Part shown: positions 36,601-47,611 of the stretch, one piece after another | Layout: every line of letters starts with the position of its first letter | How positions within the stretch are numbered: the first letter of the stretch is position 1 | DNA from: Trichinella spiralis | Lineage: Eukaryota; Nematoda; Enoplea; Trichinellida; Trichinellidae | Assembly: GCA_000181795.3 (NCBI GenBank) | Contig: CM012955.1 | Location: 15,116,407-15,180,406, forward strand | DNA: 64,000 nucleotides | Direction of reading: 5' to 3' | Program-made: the position numbers and the translations under genes | The notes under the pieces: generated by a model | Databases searched by the model: none | The model's input: the letters and a program-made list of their open reading frames with translations, nothing else | What the model was told of the DNA's origin: nothing

Positions 36601-39441
36601 CAGCAGGCAACTGTGTATTTTTGTTTTTTCTTCTAATTCGTTTTTTTTGACCTACGACAATTCTGTCCACTTCATCATTTTCCAACTACTGCTTTTTCTT
36701 CCATTAATTCAACGCTTTTTTCCTAGTTCTTCCTGAATTCTGTTTGGATTGGTGGGTGTGGCTGTTTTCCACTAAAAGAACAAAATAACAACACCAGAAA
36801 CATGATCAATAACCTGCCATTTGACCTAACAGGAAACAACCGCAAACGATGACTCGAAATGCAAATTTCACATTTACAATGCTTTTGTCGGTTAATAAAA
36901 TGTTATTTTTTGGTGCTTTTTATTAAAAAAATATATATATACTTTCTAATAGAACATATTATTCAGTGGAAGAGGGTGAAATGTATAATTCTATAAAATG
37001 AAAATCATTTCTTAAAAATAAGCGAACAAAAAAAATTCTTCTCGATGAAGTTCTATTTTCTCAAAATTGTTCAGCATAGCCGCTTTCAATGCAAGAAATA
37101 TGAACGCAACCAGTAAAATTGATCATTGTTGCTTCGTCAAATTCGATCATCAACAACAATAACGTTGTCATTAAACGTTTCTTTGTTATTCTTAAATGTT
37201 GTTGTTCAAAAAATACTCAAAATATTATATGAAAATTTTTTGTTTACGTTGAAAATTTCCCCATCCCAATTCTCGGCGAAATCCATTCCCTAAATACCAC
37301 TTTCACTTCAAACTACAACTACAATTATGCAAATCAGAACTCGTGAATAAAATTCAAATATTCAAATGCCTTTCTTGAAGAACTTGATCAGAATGGAAAT
37401 TCAAATATTCCTTTCTTTCAAAATCATCATCATCTTTTTTTTTGTTATTTTTTGTTTCCCTTCTCTCATTTCAACCCAACTTATATATCATTCAGTTTAA
37501 AATATAACAATAAGCTTTTACCCAGCAAAACGCCATCGGTTGCAAAATGCATCTAGCAGATGGCCGGCTAGCATTCATCAATTCCATCCAAAATAGCTCC
37601 ACTATATCATGGCATAGCTGCTGACGGAATGCTGGAAACTCCTCCGCTGCGCAACACCAACGAGCAAAAATTTCAATTTCAATATTATGCTTAAAGTTGG
37701 CTCTTTTCGGCTATCCTTTCCAATCTCCTTTCCAATCCCAGAAACGCACAGTCCGGGATATTTTTCAAATTACACTAAACATTCAGCAACCGTGTCTCAA
37801 TTAGAGCAAAACCTGACTTGTGCGCTTTAATAATTGAAAAGTCACGAAAACAAAAACCACGCTAACACTGCGCCTGGCCGCTTTTTCAAATTATTGACGA
37901 TTCAGTGTTCTTTCGGCGCGATATAATTTTTTCTTCTTTTTACCTCTTTCAACAACGCAACTTTCCCCCAAAGCAGAAAAAATTATTAATTAACAACCGA
38001 ACGAGAAAAATCTTCTCGACATTCTCCAAACAACAAACACCAATATTTTTTTACCTCTATCTGCAAAACCGATAAAAAATACCGTACATCATCAAATTTA
38101 TAATTCTGACAATAAAAATGGGGGAAGAAACGCCCACCAGATTTTAAAAATTTTAATCAATTTTAAAAACACAGTAGATTTTCAACCGTTTTCACGAAGA
38201 TAAAAAAATAAATTTCAATAAAACTGCGCCTACTTTTTCGCTATTAATCTCTATGTATTTGAAAAAACTACATTTGCATAAAATATAGATATAAAATCGA
38301 TTGTAAAAATAAATAAATGTGAAACCGCTATTGTTTTTTTGAATGAAAAGTTGTTTCATCTGTAATATCAAAAGTTGTTTTCATGACAAGTTCACAATTT
38401 GTACAGTGGAATGAATTTTTATTCTTAATATACTGGGAGGATGAAAATAGTTGGTTTGTAAAAGAAAATTTCAACAACACAAAACAAATGTAAGATTGGA
38501 ATAATTATATAATGCAGTTGAGAAAGTTTAAAGAAAATGTAAAAAGCTGTAAAAGCTGCTTTTCAGTTGAAGAGATTAATATTTTGCGGCCATTCTAATT
38601 CATAAATAAATATCAAATCCACTCAACTAACTAGCTGACAAAGTTATTTAATTGTACTTGAAAATCTTATCATCTTATCGTAATCTATTAACTGTTCGTT
38701 GTTTGACTGTGGAGATGAATTGAAATCATCGTGGAATACTTTGAAATTTGAATTGTTTTCGAGCGGAAATTATGAACAATTGAAACAGTGAAATAATGTG
38801 AAGTTTGAAATGAAGATATGAAGAATATGAACACTTTTCTGTTTACTTACTGTGAACAGGATGGACAGTTGAATAATTGTAACGCTTGGAAATAATCACT
38901 GTGTAAAATCTGAAGCACAGTGTTGTGCTAAGGTGGTGGTCTTTGAACGAGTGTTTGGTGCATCAAAGCTGACACCGCTTTTACACCGATATATGATGCT
39001 CGCATTGACGAGGTCGAAGATGCGTGTCACACTGCCAAACAACTGTTCGCGATTATTGCTTGTTCTTCAGTGCAAAGAATCACTGGGTCAGTGGAGCTGA
39101 GCCAGTGTTCCGCTTTTCAACATGTCGAGCTAAAACTTTTGACCTACTTTTTTAGGCAACTTTGTTAAGTGCTTGTATTGGCCTGTATTGACTGGCTACC
39201 CGCGTTCTGCTTGCCTTTTTCCAATTTCGCAGTCATTTATTTGACCGAGCTGCCCATCCCTTCTGGCCCGTTGACCCTTTCCTCCACATTTTCCCTTAAA
39301 AACTCGTCGTCGTCACCTCTTTTCAGCTATATTTGTGTATACTTTTGAAAAATTTTAATTTAATTGATTTCCTGCGATCAGTTTTCAGTCGATCGGCAAA
39401 CATGGTACTGCATTGCATGGTCTTTTTACAAATCTCTAAAC
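36601..39441. other. No gene seen
   Basis: AT-rich, with GC-richer patches at 37540-37900 and 38900-39300. The latter contains ACTGGCTACCCGCG (39191-39204), a motif repeated near tropomyosin copy B. Confidence 0.4.
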
Positions 39442-40023
39442 CAGGCGTAGCCAAAGTGGTCGATATCGACCCTTTGGAGTCGATAAAGGCTTATGGGTTG
39501 AATGGGGATCGAATATGAATTTTGAAATCCCATTTGAGGAATTTATTTCTTGGAGAACTATTTTTTAACAGTAATTTATACTTTTCTGAACCATCAAGGG
39601 AAACCACAAAAAAGCAAGAATTCAGAGGAACAGATGGGACCTGGAAATGAATAGTTTACGCCTAAAATTCACCAATCTCCAACCAAGTTTCAACGCTGCC
39701 TTTGCTGCTACTCATCAAGCACATCCCTCTTATTAAGTAGTTAAATGAAAAATTATCAGCTACCTTTTAGCTTCATCGTGAAGTTATTAACATTATTATT
39801 CTCATCAATACAACCATTATAGGAACAGATATACAAATTGAAAAAAGGATAATTGAACGTAAAGGTGAAATGAATCTGATCGAGAATCAATAAGGGTGAA
39901 AAGGGTACTTTATAATAAAGAAATTCAGTATTAATAATATTCATTTTACAAATATTTTGGATCTCGATGAAGCATCAAGAAATCCACGAGGGGACGATGG
40001 TATAAAAAATTTGCCTCTTCCTG
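39442..40023 (+). mobile_element. Short hAT-like element with TIRs and imperfect 8-bp TSD
   Basis: The left end CAGGCGTAGCCAAAGTGG (39442-) and the right end read inward as CAGGAAGAGGCAAATTT (40023 back) share the hAT pattern CAGG-n3-AG-n-CAAA. Flanking octamers CTCTAAAC (39434-39441) and CTCTGAAT (40024-40031) match at 6 of 8 positions, the hAT target-site length. Inside is the C-terminal tail of a ZBED-type hAT transposase. The element is 582 bp, far too short to be autonomous. Confidence 0.7.
39620..39736 (+). pseudogene. hAT (ZBED-like) transposase C-terminal remnant
   Basis: The frame reads NRWDLEMNSLRLKFTNLQP and ends AHPSY-stop, matching the typical ZBED5-like ending (DLRLKL-x-NI-P ... 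QAHPSH). Nothing of the upstream catalytic or BED domains remains between it and the left inverted repeat. The position just before the right end fits an internal-deletion derivative. Confidence 0.65.
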
Positions 40024-40617
40024 CTCTGAATGAAATTCACCCATCCACTTTCAAGGTTAAATGATTTGCAATAAAAATAAAAAGCGCTAAAAATTTCCAA
40101 TTATCATGAAGAATATGGAAAACTTAAATTTTTAGGATTTATTTGATGTTCGATCTTTTCTCATGTACAACCGTCCGTCGGAAAGTGTTAAATATTTCAA
40201 CTGAAAAACGAAAACGTTTAATGACGAAAGAATTCACTTTAATGTTAAAGCTAGAATGCCAAAAATAGCATTCAGTGATTCATTGCTTTCATGCTTACTG
40301 TTGCAGATTTCCGAAAGGTTCTTTTTTCTTCAACCGACTTTGCAAAATCAAGCTGTATACAGCACCGATTTTTCGTATTATCCTGACAATAACAGAATAT
40401 CATTGTTGATCATCATAACGATGAAAAACACTTCAATTATAAAAAAAAAATGCAATTTAAATTTTTTTTTCATCACTGCATGATCTACATCAGAATGTCT
40501 ACAGTACGAGCAATTGTATTTGATAAAAGTATATATAAAAGCGTATTAATTTATCACAAGGAATTGATAATCATTGTGATCTTTAATAAGTTATGAATAA
40601 ACTGCGCTGGACGAGGA
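40024..40617. other. Intergenic
   Basis: AT-rich sequence between the hAT element and the 3' end of the NSE2 gene; only a chance frame at 40256-40483. Confidence 0.5.
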
Positions 40618-41773
40618 TTACTGCAAGGAAACCACTTCTTCACTTTCATCTTCAACAATTTCAATCAATTCAAGATCATTTCTTTTAATGTAATGGTTGT
40701 TACGGCAACCAACTCGAGCGCATCTAAAAAATTATAAAACAAACTCCCAAAGTCAAAATTTTAACTGAGAACAATCATCACGAAAATACATTACATTCAA
40801 AATGTTAAATTTTGCTCACCGAAATGGAATTTTATTGCTAATTGCAGTTTCGACAAAATCAATTTCCAAAAAATGTCCACACGCTTTAATTTTGAACTTT
40901 TTTTCTATAATAATCAAAATTTCATTTTTTTGTAATATTGTTTTTCTTTTCTAATATGAAAATGAGAAAAATGTTTACTCAATTTCGAACGGATATCGGA
41001 TAACTTTTTCAAATAATTCTCCATTTCCAAAAATTCAACCTTTGTCCTCTTGAATATTTCAAATTGCTTCTTCTTTTCCGCAGGATTCAAATTGTTTTTC
41101 AAATAAATTTCCTCTTTCAACTGAATAAATAATTTGAAATTATATTCGATTGAAGTGACAAAAAATTAATACAGAAACAACAACTGCTACCTCAAATTCC
41201 GTAGGCTTATAATCATCATCTTCAATTTGTGTTAATCGGTGTTCATAATGCAACAGTTGTTCAAAACAATCCTCAAACGCTTTCACACGTTCCTCATCCA
41301 CTTTCCCTTCCAGAGGTTCAACCAAAGTAGAACAGACGTCCAACATATCTGCCATATGCTGTCGCAGTAGATCACGCACCACCGGGATGTCCTCTTTACA
41401 GTCATCATGGCCAGAAGGTGTAGGCTACAAAACCAAAGAGAAAAAAAAACAATTAAATTAATCCAAAAACCCATTTTTATTCTATTACATCTACACAAAA
41501 ATGCTGAATTAAAAACCTCTCATAAAGTAATCATCGTTGAAAAATTATTGAAGAATAATTTTCAGAACTGCTTTACAGTTAGTCAGCATCGTGCATTAAG
41601 AAAAAACTACTCCACTGATAAAGTTCGATAAAACGGATACTAAAATCAGTTCTCTAATGAAAGGAAATTAATAAATAATATTTTTAAAAAATTAAAATTA
41701 AAATAAACATTAAATTCGTTAACACTGAAATAAAAAACTCAAAATACCCACGTACCTTGGTAAAAAAGGACAT
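40618..41773 (-). CDS. NSMCE2: NSE2/MMS21-like E3 SUMO ligase (SMC5/6 complex)
   Basis: Five exons: 41773-41756, 41424-41191, 41120-40979, 40904-40820 and 40723-40618 (194 aa; human NSMCE2 is 247). NSE2 binds SMC5 through an N-terminal helical region and sumoylates partners through a C-terminal SP-RING during DNA repair. Residues 1-130 are helical and charged (VVRDLLRQHMADMLDVC, FEIFKRTKVEFLEMENYL). The SP-RING zinc ligands are visible as ACGH and CARVGC (Cys, His, Cys, Cys), followed by HYIKRNDLELIEI, equivalent to the family's HTDIRKSDL. The stretch that normally precedes CGH, with its CP(I/L)T...PV box, is absent: DIRSKL runs straight into KKFKIKACGH. The tail is acidic. Splice phases agree at every junction. 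Confidence 0.82.
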
Positions 41774-44060
41774 TGCTGTACGTTGAATTAATTATACGTA
41801 ACCGAAAACAAATGCTCGAAGTCTAAAAGATAAACTAATGCAAAAATGTCCGAAACATTTCAAAACAAAAAATCACACAACAACTAATAACTTCTTCATA
41901 ATTTTACGAGACACTTGAAAATAATTTTTAAATATCTATATCTACAGGGCAAATAAATGTCGTCGTCACAAAAGTATAATTAAGTACAATTAAATAATAT
42001 TTTATAATTTAAAATTAACTTTAATTTTTTTTGCATTTATTAGAATTGAAAAAATAAATATTATACAAAAAGAACATATTGAATGCAAGTGAAATTGTAA
42101 AATGAAAATAAATTATCAAATTGGCATATTGTCATGGTTACTTTTTTGTGAAAAAGATGAACGTGAAAATAGTTTTAGTTTAGTATGGAAAAGATAAAAT
42201 TAGATTTTAAAATGATAAGCAATTTCAAGCGCAAAATATCGATTTGAAAAATGAAAATGCAACAATATTTCGACTTTAGAATTTGCGTACTGTGCAGTAT
42301 GAATTTTTTATCTTTGTACTTGTACGTTCTTTTACGGTAATTGAAGTATCATTTTTTTGGAATGTCGTTGAAATGTTCAAATTGTAATTTCAGACAACAA
42401 TTTGCAGCTAGTTAACTGTAAGTATTAAATTGTCAATTTATTGTTGTAATGAATTGTTGTTGTTTTTGTTGTTATGTGCGTCAAAAGGAAGCGCGTTGTA
42501 GTTAATAGTGAGGGCAGCATTTCGAATTCGAATTACATTCGGTAAAATTTAAGAGTAACATTCGATAAAAGAGATTGTTTTTTTTCAACGTACATAGCTT
42601 TTCTCTTTTGTAAATAAATATAAATTTCCAACATAACAATAGAATCAATTTTTTGAAGTTTTTTTTGTTTATTTTCCAATCAATACTTTATCCACAGACG
42701 ATTTTATTGATGTGATAATGAACAAAAATATTCAAGCAATTAACATTTGACATTTCGCAAGCGATATAGGAAATCATTTCAACAAATTTCGGAACGCATC
42801 TAACGCTGATCTGCAAATTAACGTTGTCCGTATGATTCGATTTTTCTGCGGTTGAATTGAATTCAGTATGATAAAAGCACAAATATATTATACTGGACGG
42901 AAATGGATGAATTTGAAAAAAAAAGAATATGTACAGTCAGAAGTCGGCAAAAAGAGACGACGACAAAATTACAACTGTATATATATATAGATATTTATAG
43001 AAGGAGAGAGAGAGAGTAAATGGTGAATGGAATAAATAATGTTGAAAATGATGATAAAAATAAAGCAACAATTTCAACCAACACAAAAGAATACACTTAA
43101 GAAATATGTTGTTAATGAGAACTGAAAGCCAAAAGAAATTGAAGAAGCTGTTAATCAAATCAAAATAAAAGGGGAAATAGCATAGATGGGATCGAATAAG
43201 CAAGCAGTGTGGGTGGGATAACAGAAATTGGATAGAAATGTGAATTCTTTGCCAAGAAATGGAAGGTCAGTGCGATTGTACAAATGTGTACAAGAAGTAT
43301 ATTACGATCATCGGCTAAAAAGTTGGCCCAGAGAAACTTTCTTGCTAGTTTCTTGTTGTACCAGCTGATCTACAGAACAACGGTTAACAAAAGTACAGGT
43401 CAACACAACCGGATAATCAATGTGTGAAAAAAAATAGGGGAAAAAAAAGAACAAAAACGCGCCACAGCGTGCAAGCTAGGAATAAATTGATCTTAAGCAT
43501 GCTTAAAATCAAGCCGACTAGCAACAACGAACAGCGAATGTACAAGCAAAAAGGTTATAAAGTGTATGCATGAACAGAAAATGCACACCATTTTGTTTGT
43601 TTTTTTTTTAAATTCACTGAGCAGCAGCCTCCAATATTGCTTCTTGCAAGGCGTGATTTCTTGCCCGATGGTTGGCTGCATCGTCTATAATGTAGTGGGT
43701 ACGAGGAAAAAGCGATTGAAAAAAAAGAAAGCAAAAAAAATTAATTTAATGCAACACCGAACTACTAGTTCATTCATTCATTCATTCATTCGTATTAAAA
43801 ATGCTCTGATTAAAGAAAGAGCAGAAAAGAAGAAGCATTAGAGATGAAGGAATTGAGAATGTTGAAAAAAAAACATTTCAAAAGATGAAATAGAAATTGA
43901 AAATCAAAGAAAAAAAAAACAGTGGACGGATCACTAGTACTAGGAGTATTGGTTGTACTAAAGTGCGTATGTATTAAGCTAAACATTCCGCATCCAAATG
44001 AAAATAATAATAATTTAAAAAAGAAAAAGAACGGTAAGAATGTTAAAAAAATCAAGCATT
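41774..44060. other. Intergenic, between NSE2 and tropomyosin copy B
   Basis: AT-rich, no coding exon recognised. (ATTC)n near 43768-43790 and a GAGA run near 43006. It should hold the promoter of NSE2 and the 3' UTR of tropomyosin copy B. Confidence 0.45.
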
Positions 44061-47000
44061 TTAATTGGTTTGAATCTCTTGTACAGTAAGCTCGATTTCT
44101 TCAGTCAAATGACGACAGCGCTCTTTTTCAACGAGTAAATCATCTGAGAAAACAAATGCATGACAGACAAACATAAAATAACAAACAAACAAACAACAAC
44201 ATTTAGCAGCCAGTACAAAAATAAAAAAATACAAGCATAACAATTAAATTAATTGTGCTATTCGTAAAAAATTAAAATGACCACCAACATCGTCATCATC
44301 TCTCTGTGTGTCGTGTGATATATATTTTTTGCAACGAAAAAAAAATATTTTTCAACAAGTGCGAAGTGTGTTATTAAAAACAAGAAAAAAACATCAAACG
44401 TACGTTTCATGTTCAAATATGAAAATCCCTGAACTGCAATATTGAGCTATTCACTTTCCTCCGTTTCCCCTTTGTGTTAAATTTCACGTTGATTTAAATT
44501 TAAATAACTAAACTTGAAATTCACTTTTACACGTCTACTTATTTTACACGTATTGTAAAACAACTGAAAAAAAGAGGGGATGGGTAATCACGGATTAAAA
44601 ATTTGAAATCCCCACCGCAGAAATCCTCGGCTGACATTTGAAAAAAAAAACAAGTTTGTCATTCAAAAATCAGCCTAAGCGTACACATACATTGGTTGTA
44701 AGCATTGGTTATAAGCGGAAAAGAGAAAACAACACTGCCGGGAAATAGCTTTTGCTCACCTTCGAGACGATCGACTTCTTTTTGCAGCTTTTGCACAGAT
44801 CGTTCGGCAAATTCTGCCCGTGTTTCAGCCTGGAAAAGAAGAAAGGTTCAATTTGTCCAGTAGAGAATATTTGAACACCAATCAACCAAGTACTTCTTTT
44901 AAGCGTTGGGAAAGTTGCCGAATATGTTCTTCGTATGAATCTTCTCGTTGCAGAGCTTTTTCTTCGCTAACTTCAAGTGATTTCAAATTATTTCCCACCA
45001 CTCGAAGCTCTTCTTCCAATTCCACAATTTTACTAAAATACAAACAAGCATAAATATTTATCATTGATTGTCAACAGAAATTATTTGGATTCATTGGACG
45101 TGGGAATGAATCATTTTTCAATAGTTTTTTTTGTTGTTGATTTTCAAATGCAAAATTATTCTCAATTGATCGTAGTTGTTGCAATCGATTTATGGGTGTA
45201 CAAATGATCGATATAAAGTGGGCTGTATTAGTCATTTCATTTCATTTCATTTCAAAAATCACAATCTGTGTGCATGATTGAAATTGAAACTTGCATATCT
45301 TGTACTGTGATTATTTCGAATACTATGAAAGCGGTATGTTGTCTATTGTTAGTTGCCACTGGCCAAGGCAAACATTGATTTTTGTACGCTGCTTGCCTGC
45401 CGAACGTTGTAGCATGTGTCAAGGCTATTCCCTGTAATAATGAGCGTATTTGTTCAGCTAAAAATGACGCACAATTTCCGGCCTTTTGTTCAATGAACAA
45501 GGGGGGGGGGAAAAAGTCGATCAGCAACAACAGTGAACAAGAAGAATTGGAAAGATTGGTGGAGGAAATTTTGTTCAAAAAGTAAAAAAAAATCGAAATG
45601 ATAAGACACAGTTGAACAGGTGGTGTACTGTAGAAATCGTTAGTGCAAATAATAAGCTAATTATTTCTGTACACTTACTTTTCGCCAGCTTCAGCACGCT
45701 CTTCTGCTCGTTCAAGGTCAGCTTCTACCATGGCCAGTTTTCTGGCAACCTATCAATAACAGAATAGGACAATTGTAGTATATTCCATTCGCACGTTGTG
45801 GCAGAGGGAATACGGGCGACATTCAACCGAACGAACGAACATGCAAAGTTCATGCCCACCGTTTTTGCGTTCGTGCAAGCCAATGACCGCCAAGCACGGT
45901 ATTTAAAAACGCCACAGCCCGTGGCATTGATTCCAAGTGGAATAAAGGAAAAATTTTTTCAACAAATGTGATCTCACATCCAACAAATGACCGACCAAGA
46001 CAAACGTATAAAAATTATATCGTGTACGAACAAAAAGAAAGAAAAAAAAAACAATGTGAAATAGTCGAATTATAGACTACCTCTTCGAATTTGTTTTCCG
46101 TCTCCTGAAGCAGACTGGACATCTGACGCACCTTCAACTCGAGCTGAGTACACCGGTCGTCTTCAATTTCGAACCGATTTTCAAGCGCCTTACGAACTCT
46201 GCATGCCATTTATAAAGGGAAATATTATTCATTGCAGACGAACCAAGGATAGAAAAGCAAAAGAAAACAAAACCAAAAAAAATATACATATACAGAAAGA
46301 GAGAGAAAAGAGATAGAGAGAGCATTAAAAAACTGAAAATATTAAACTAAAAAACCAACAAACAACAGTTCGAGCTCAAAAAATCCACAGGGATATATGG
46401 ATAGGGTGTTGTTGGAGGGACTGCTTTTGCTTGCAGTTGTTGTGCAAATACTACCTCTTCGTATTTTCGATCTGCTTCTTCTGCAATCAGTTTAGCCTGC
46501 AAGACTTGAGTCTCTAAAAGGTTAGCTCGTTCTTCGTCTTGCATCGACCTAGTTTCCATAGACTTTCGACCGCTAGAGATGAAACAATTAGAATATAAAT
46601 TACATTTACCAATTAATTCAGGCGCCCAAACCGTTTCCCTCCCAAAGAAAAAGTTTGATGATCAGGAGGAACAGGGTAGTGAAAAACAAACACACAGAAC
46701 AGAACAAATTGAAAATGAATTAATTAAGCAAACGAAATACAACAGCGTATATATATATATATATATATACCGTTCACTTTCATCCGCCGCTTTCGAAGCT
46801 TCTTCCAATTTTTCCGTAGCTATTTTCAACCTCTCTTCGGCTCGTGTAAGATCCTCTTCCAACAGTTGAATACGTCTATTCAATGCTGCTACTTCGGCTT
46901 CAGCCTAAAATGAATAGAAAAAAAATAAGAAATTGAAATCAAACAAACAAACAGATGAACGATCGTCTCTGAATAAATTCGGACAATTGCATACAATAGG

Positions 47001-47611
47001 ATTGATCATGATTTTTACGAATAGATTAATTAGTACACACACATATATATATATATATATGTATTTGATCAGAACAAGCAGACTTTTATCGATCCAACGT
47101 CACTAGTGTGCTCATCAGTACGAATCAATGCTCGCTTGCCTATAGTCATAAAAGGCAAAGAGCAAGCAATTTGTAAACGACCAACGACCCAAGCGACGAT
47201 ATAATTTCGAATTGTTCGTAAATATATTGTATATTTTTCCAAGAAATGAAATGGAAAATTCGACGAGAAATATGAGAAAATATGTTCACGTTTAGTGTTT
47301 CTCATTTTTGGGTAGAATGAGGAAAATAAAATAAAAAGATTTAAAAGAAATGAAAAATAGTAATTGTAGAAAGGAACGAAATTAGTGAATTGAAAAAAAA
47401 GAGAAAATATCATTAAAAACAGAAATAATAAGTGAATGGAATAATAAAATACTTCTTCTCGTTTTTTGTGCTCTTCTTCGAATTTGCGTTTCGCTTCATC
47501 GGCATCATCTTTTGCATTTTCCGCTTCTTCACGTGCTTGGCGCATTTTCATTTTCAACATATCCAACAAAGATGTTTGCTGACTATCTTTGGCAGCAGCG
47601 ACTTTGGACAT
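44061..47611 (-). CDS. Tropomyosin, short isoform gene (copy B)
   Basis: Exons: 47611-47453, 46904-46771, 46572-46455 (or 46198-46081), 45749-45679, 45032-44894, 44829-44760 and 44143-44061, giving 257 aa. Tropomyosin is a parallel coiled-coil dimer along actin filaments. The first exon ([20 protein letters not shown]) corresponds to the low-molecular-weight CeTMIII/IV start of C. elegans lev-11, which there comes from an internal promoter. The heptad-rich core is nearly identical to copy A ([20 protein letters not shown] and [20 protein letters not shown] in both). The last exon differs, ending [20 protein letters not shown] and then QTN, instead of the muscle ending. Exon lengths and phases match copy A from exon 2 on, proving common descent. 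It is likely a non-muscle or tissue-specific form, by analogy. Confidence 0.92.
46081..46198 (-). CDS. Alternative (mutually exclusive) tropomyosin exon in copy B
   Basis: The exon is 118 nt, entered in phase 2 and left in phase 0, exactly like 46572-46455, so one can replace the other without changing frame. It reads [20 protein letters not shown] and ends TENKFEE, the heptad equivalent of the [17 protein letters not shown] exon. Both splice sites are good (gcatgcag acceptor, gtagtc donor). It is much more diverged than its partner and introduces a cysteine. Copy A has a single exon at this position. Confidence 0.8.
46746..46770. repeat. (TA)n abutting a tropomyosin splice donor
   Basis: The TA repeat begins immediately after the donor of copy B exon 46904-46771, so the donor itself is gtatatat. 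Confidence 0.85.

Noticed and set aside
38900-39300. GC-richer patch with short hairpins (CACTGG...CCAGTG near 39084-39110)
   Set aside because: It was considered as an RNA gene, but the stems are short and no known RNA or terminator matches.
47069-47455. Continuation of the tropomyosin copy B first-exon frame past EEHKKREE
   Set aside because: The frame runs into intron after a donor (gtattt at 47452); splicing to 46904 restores the family sequence exactly.
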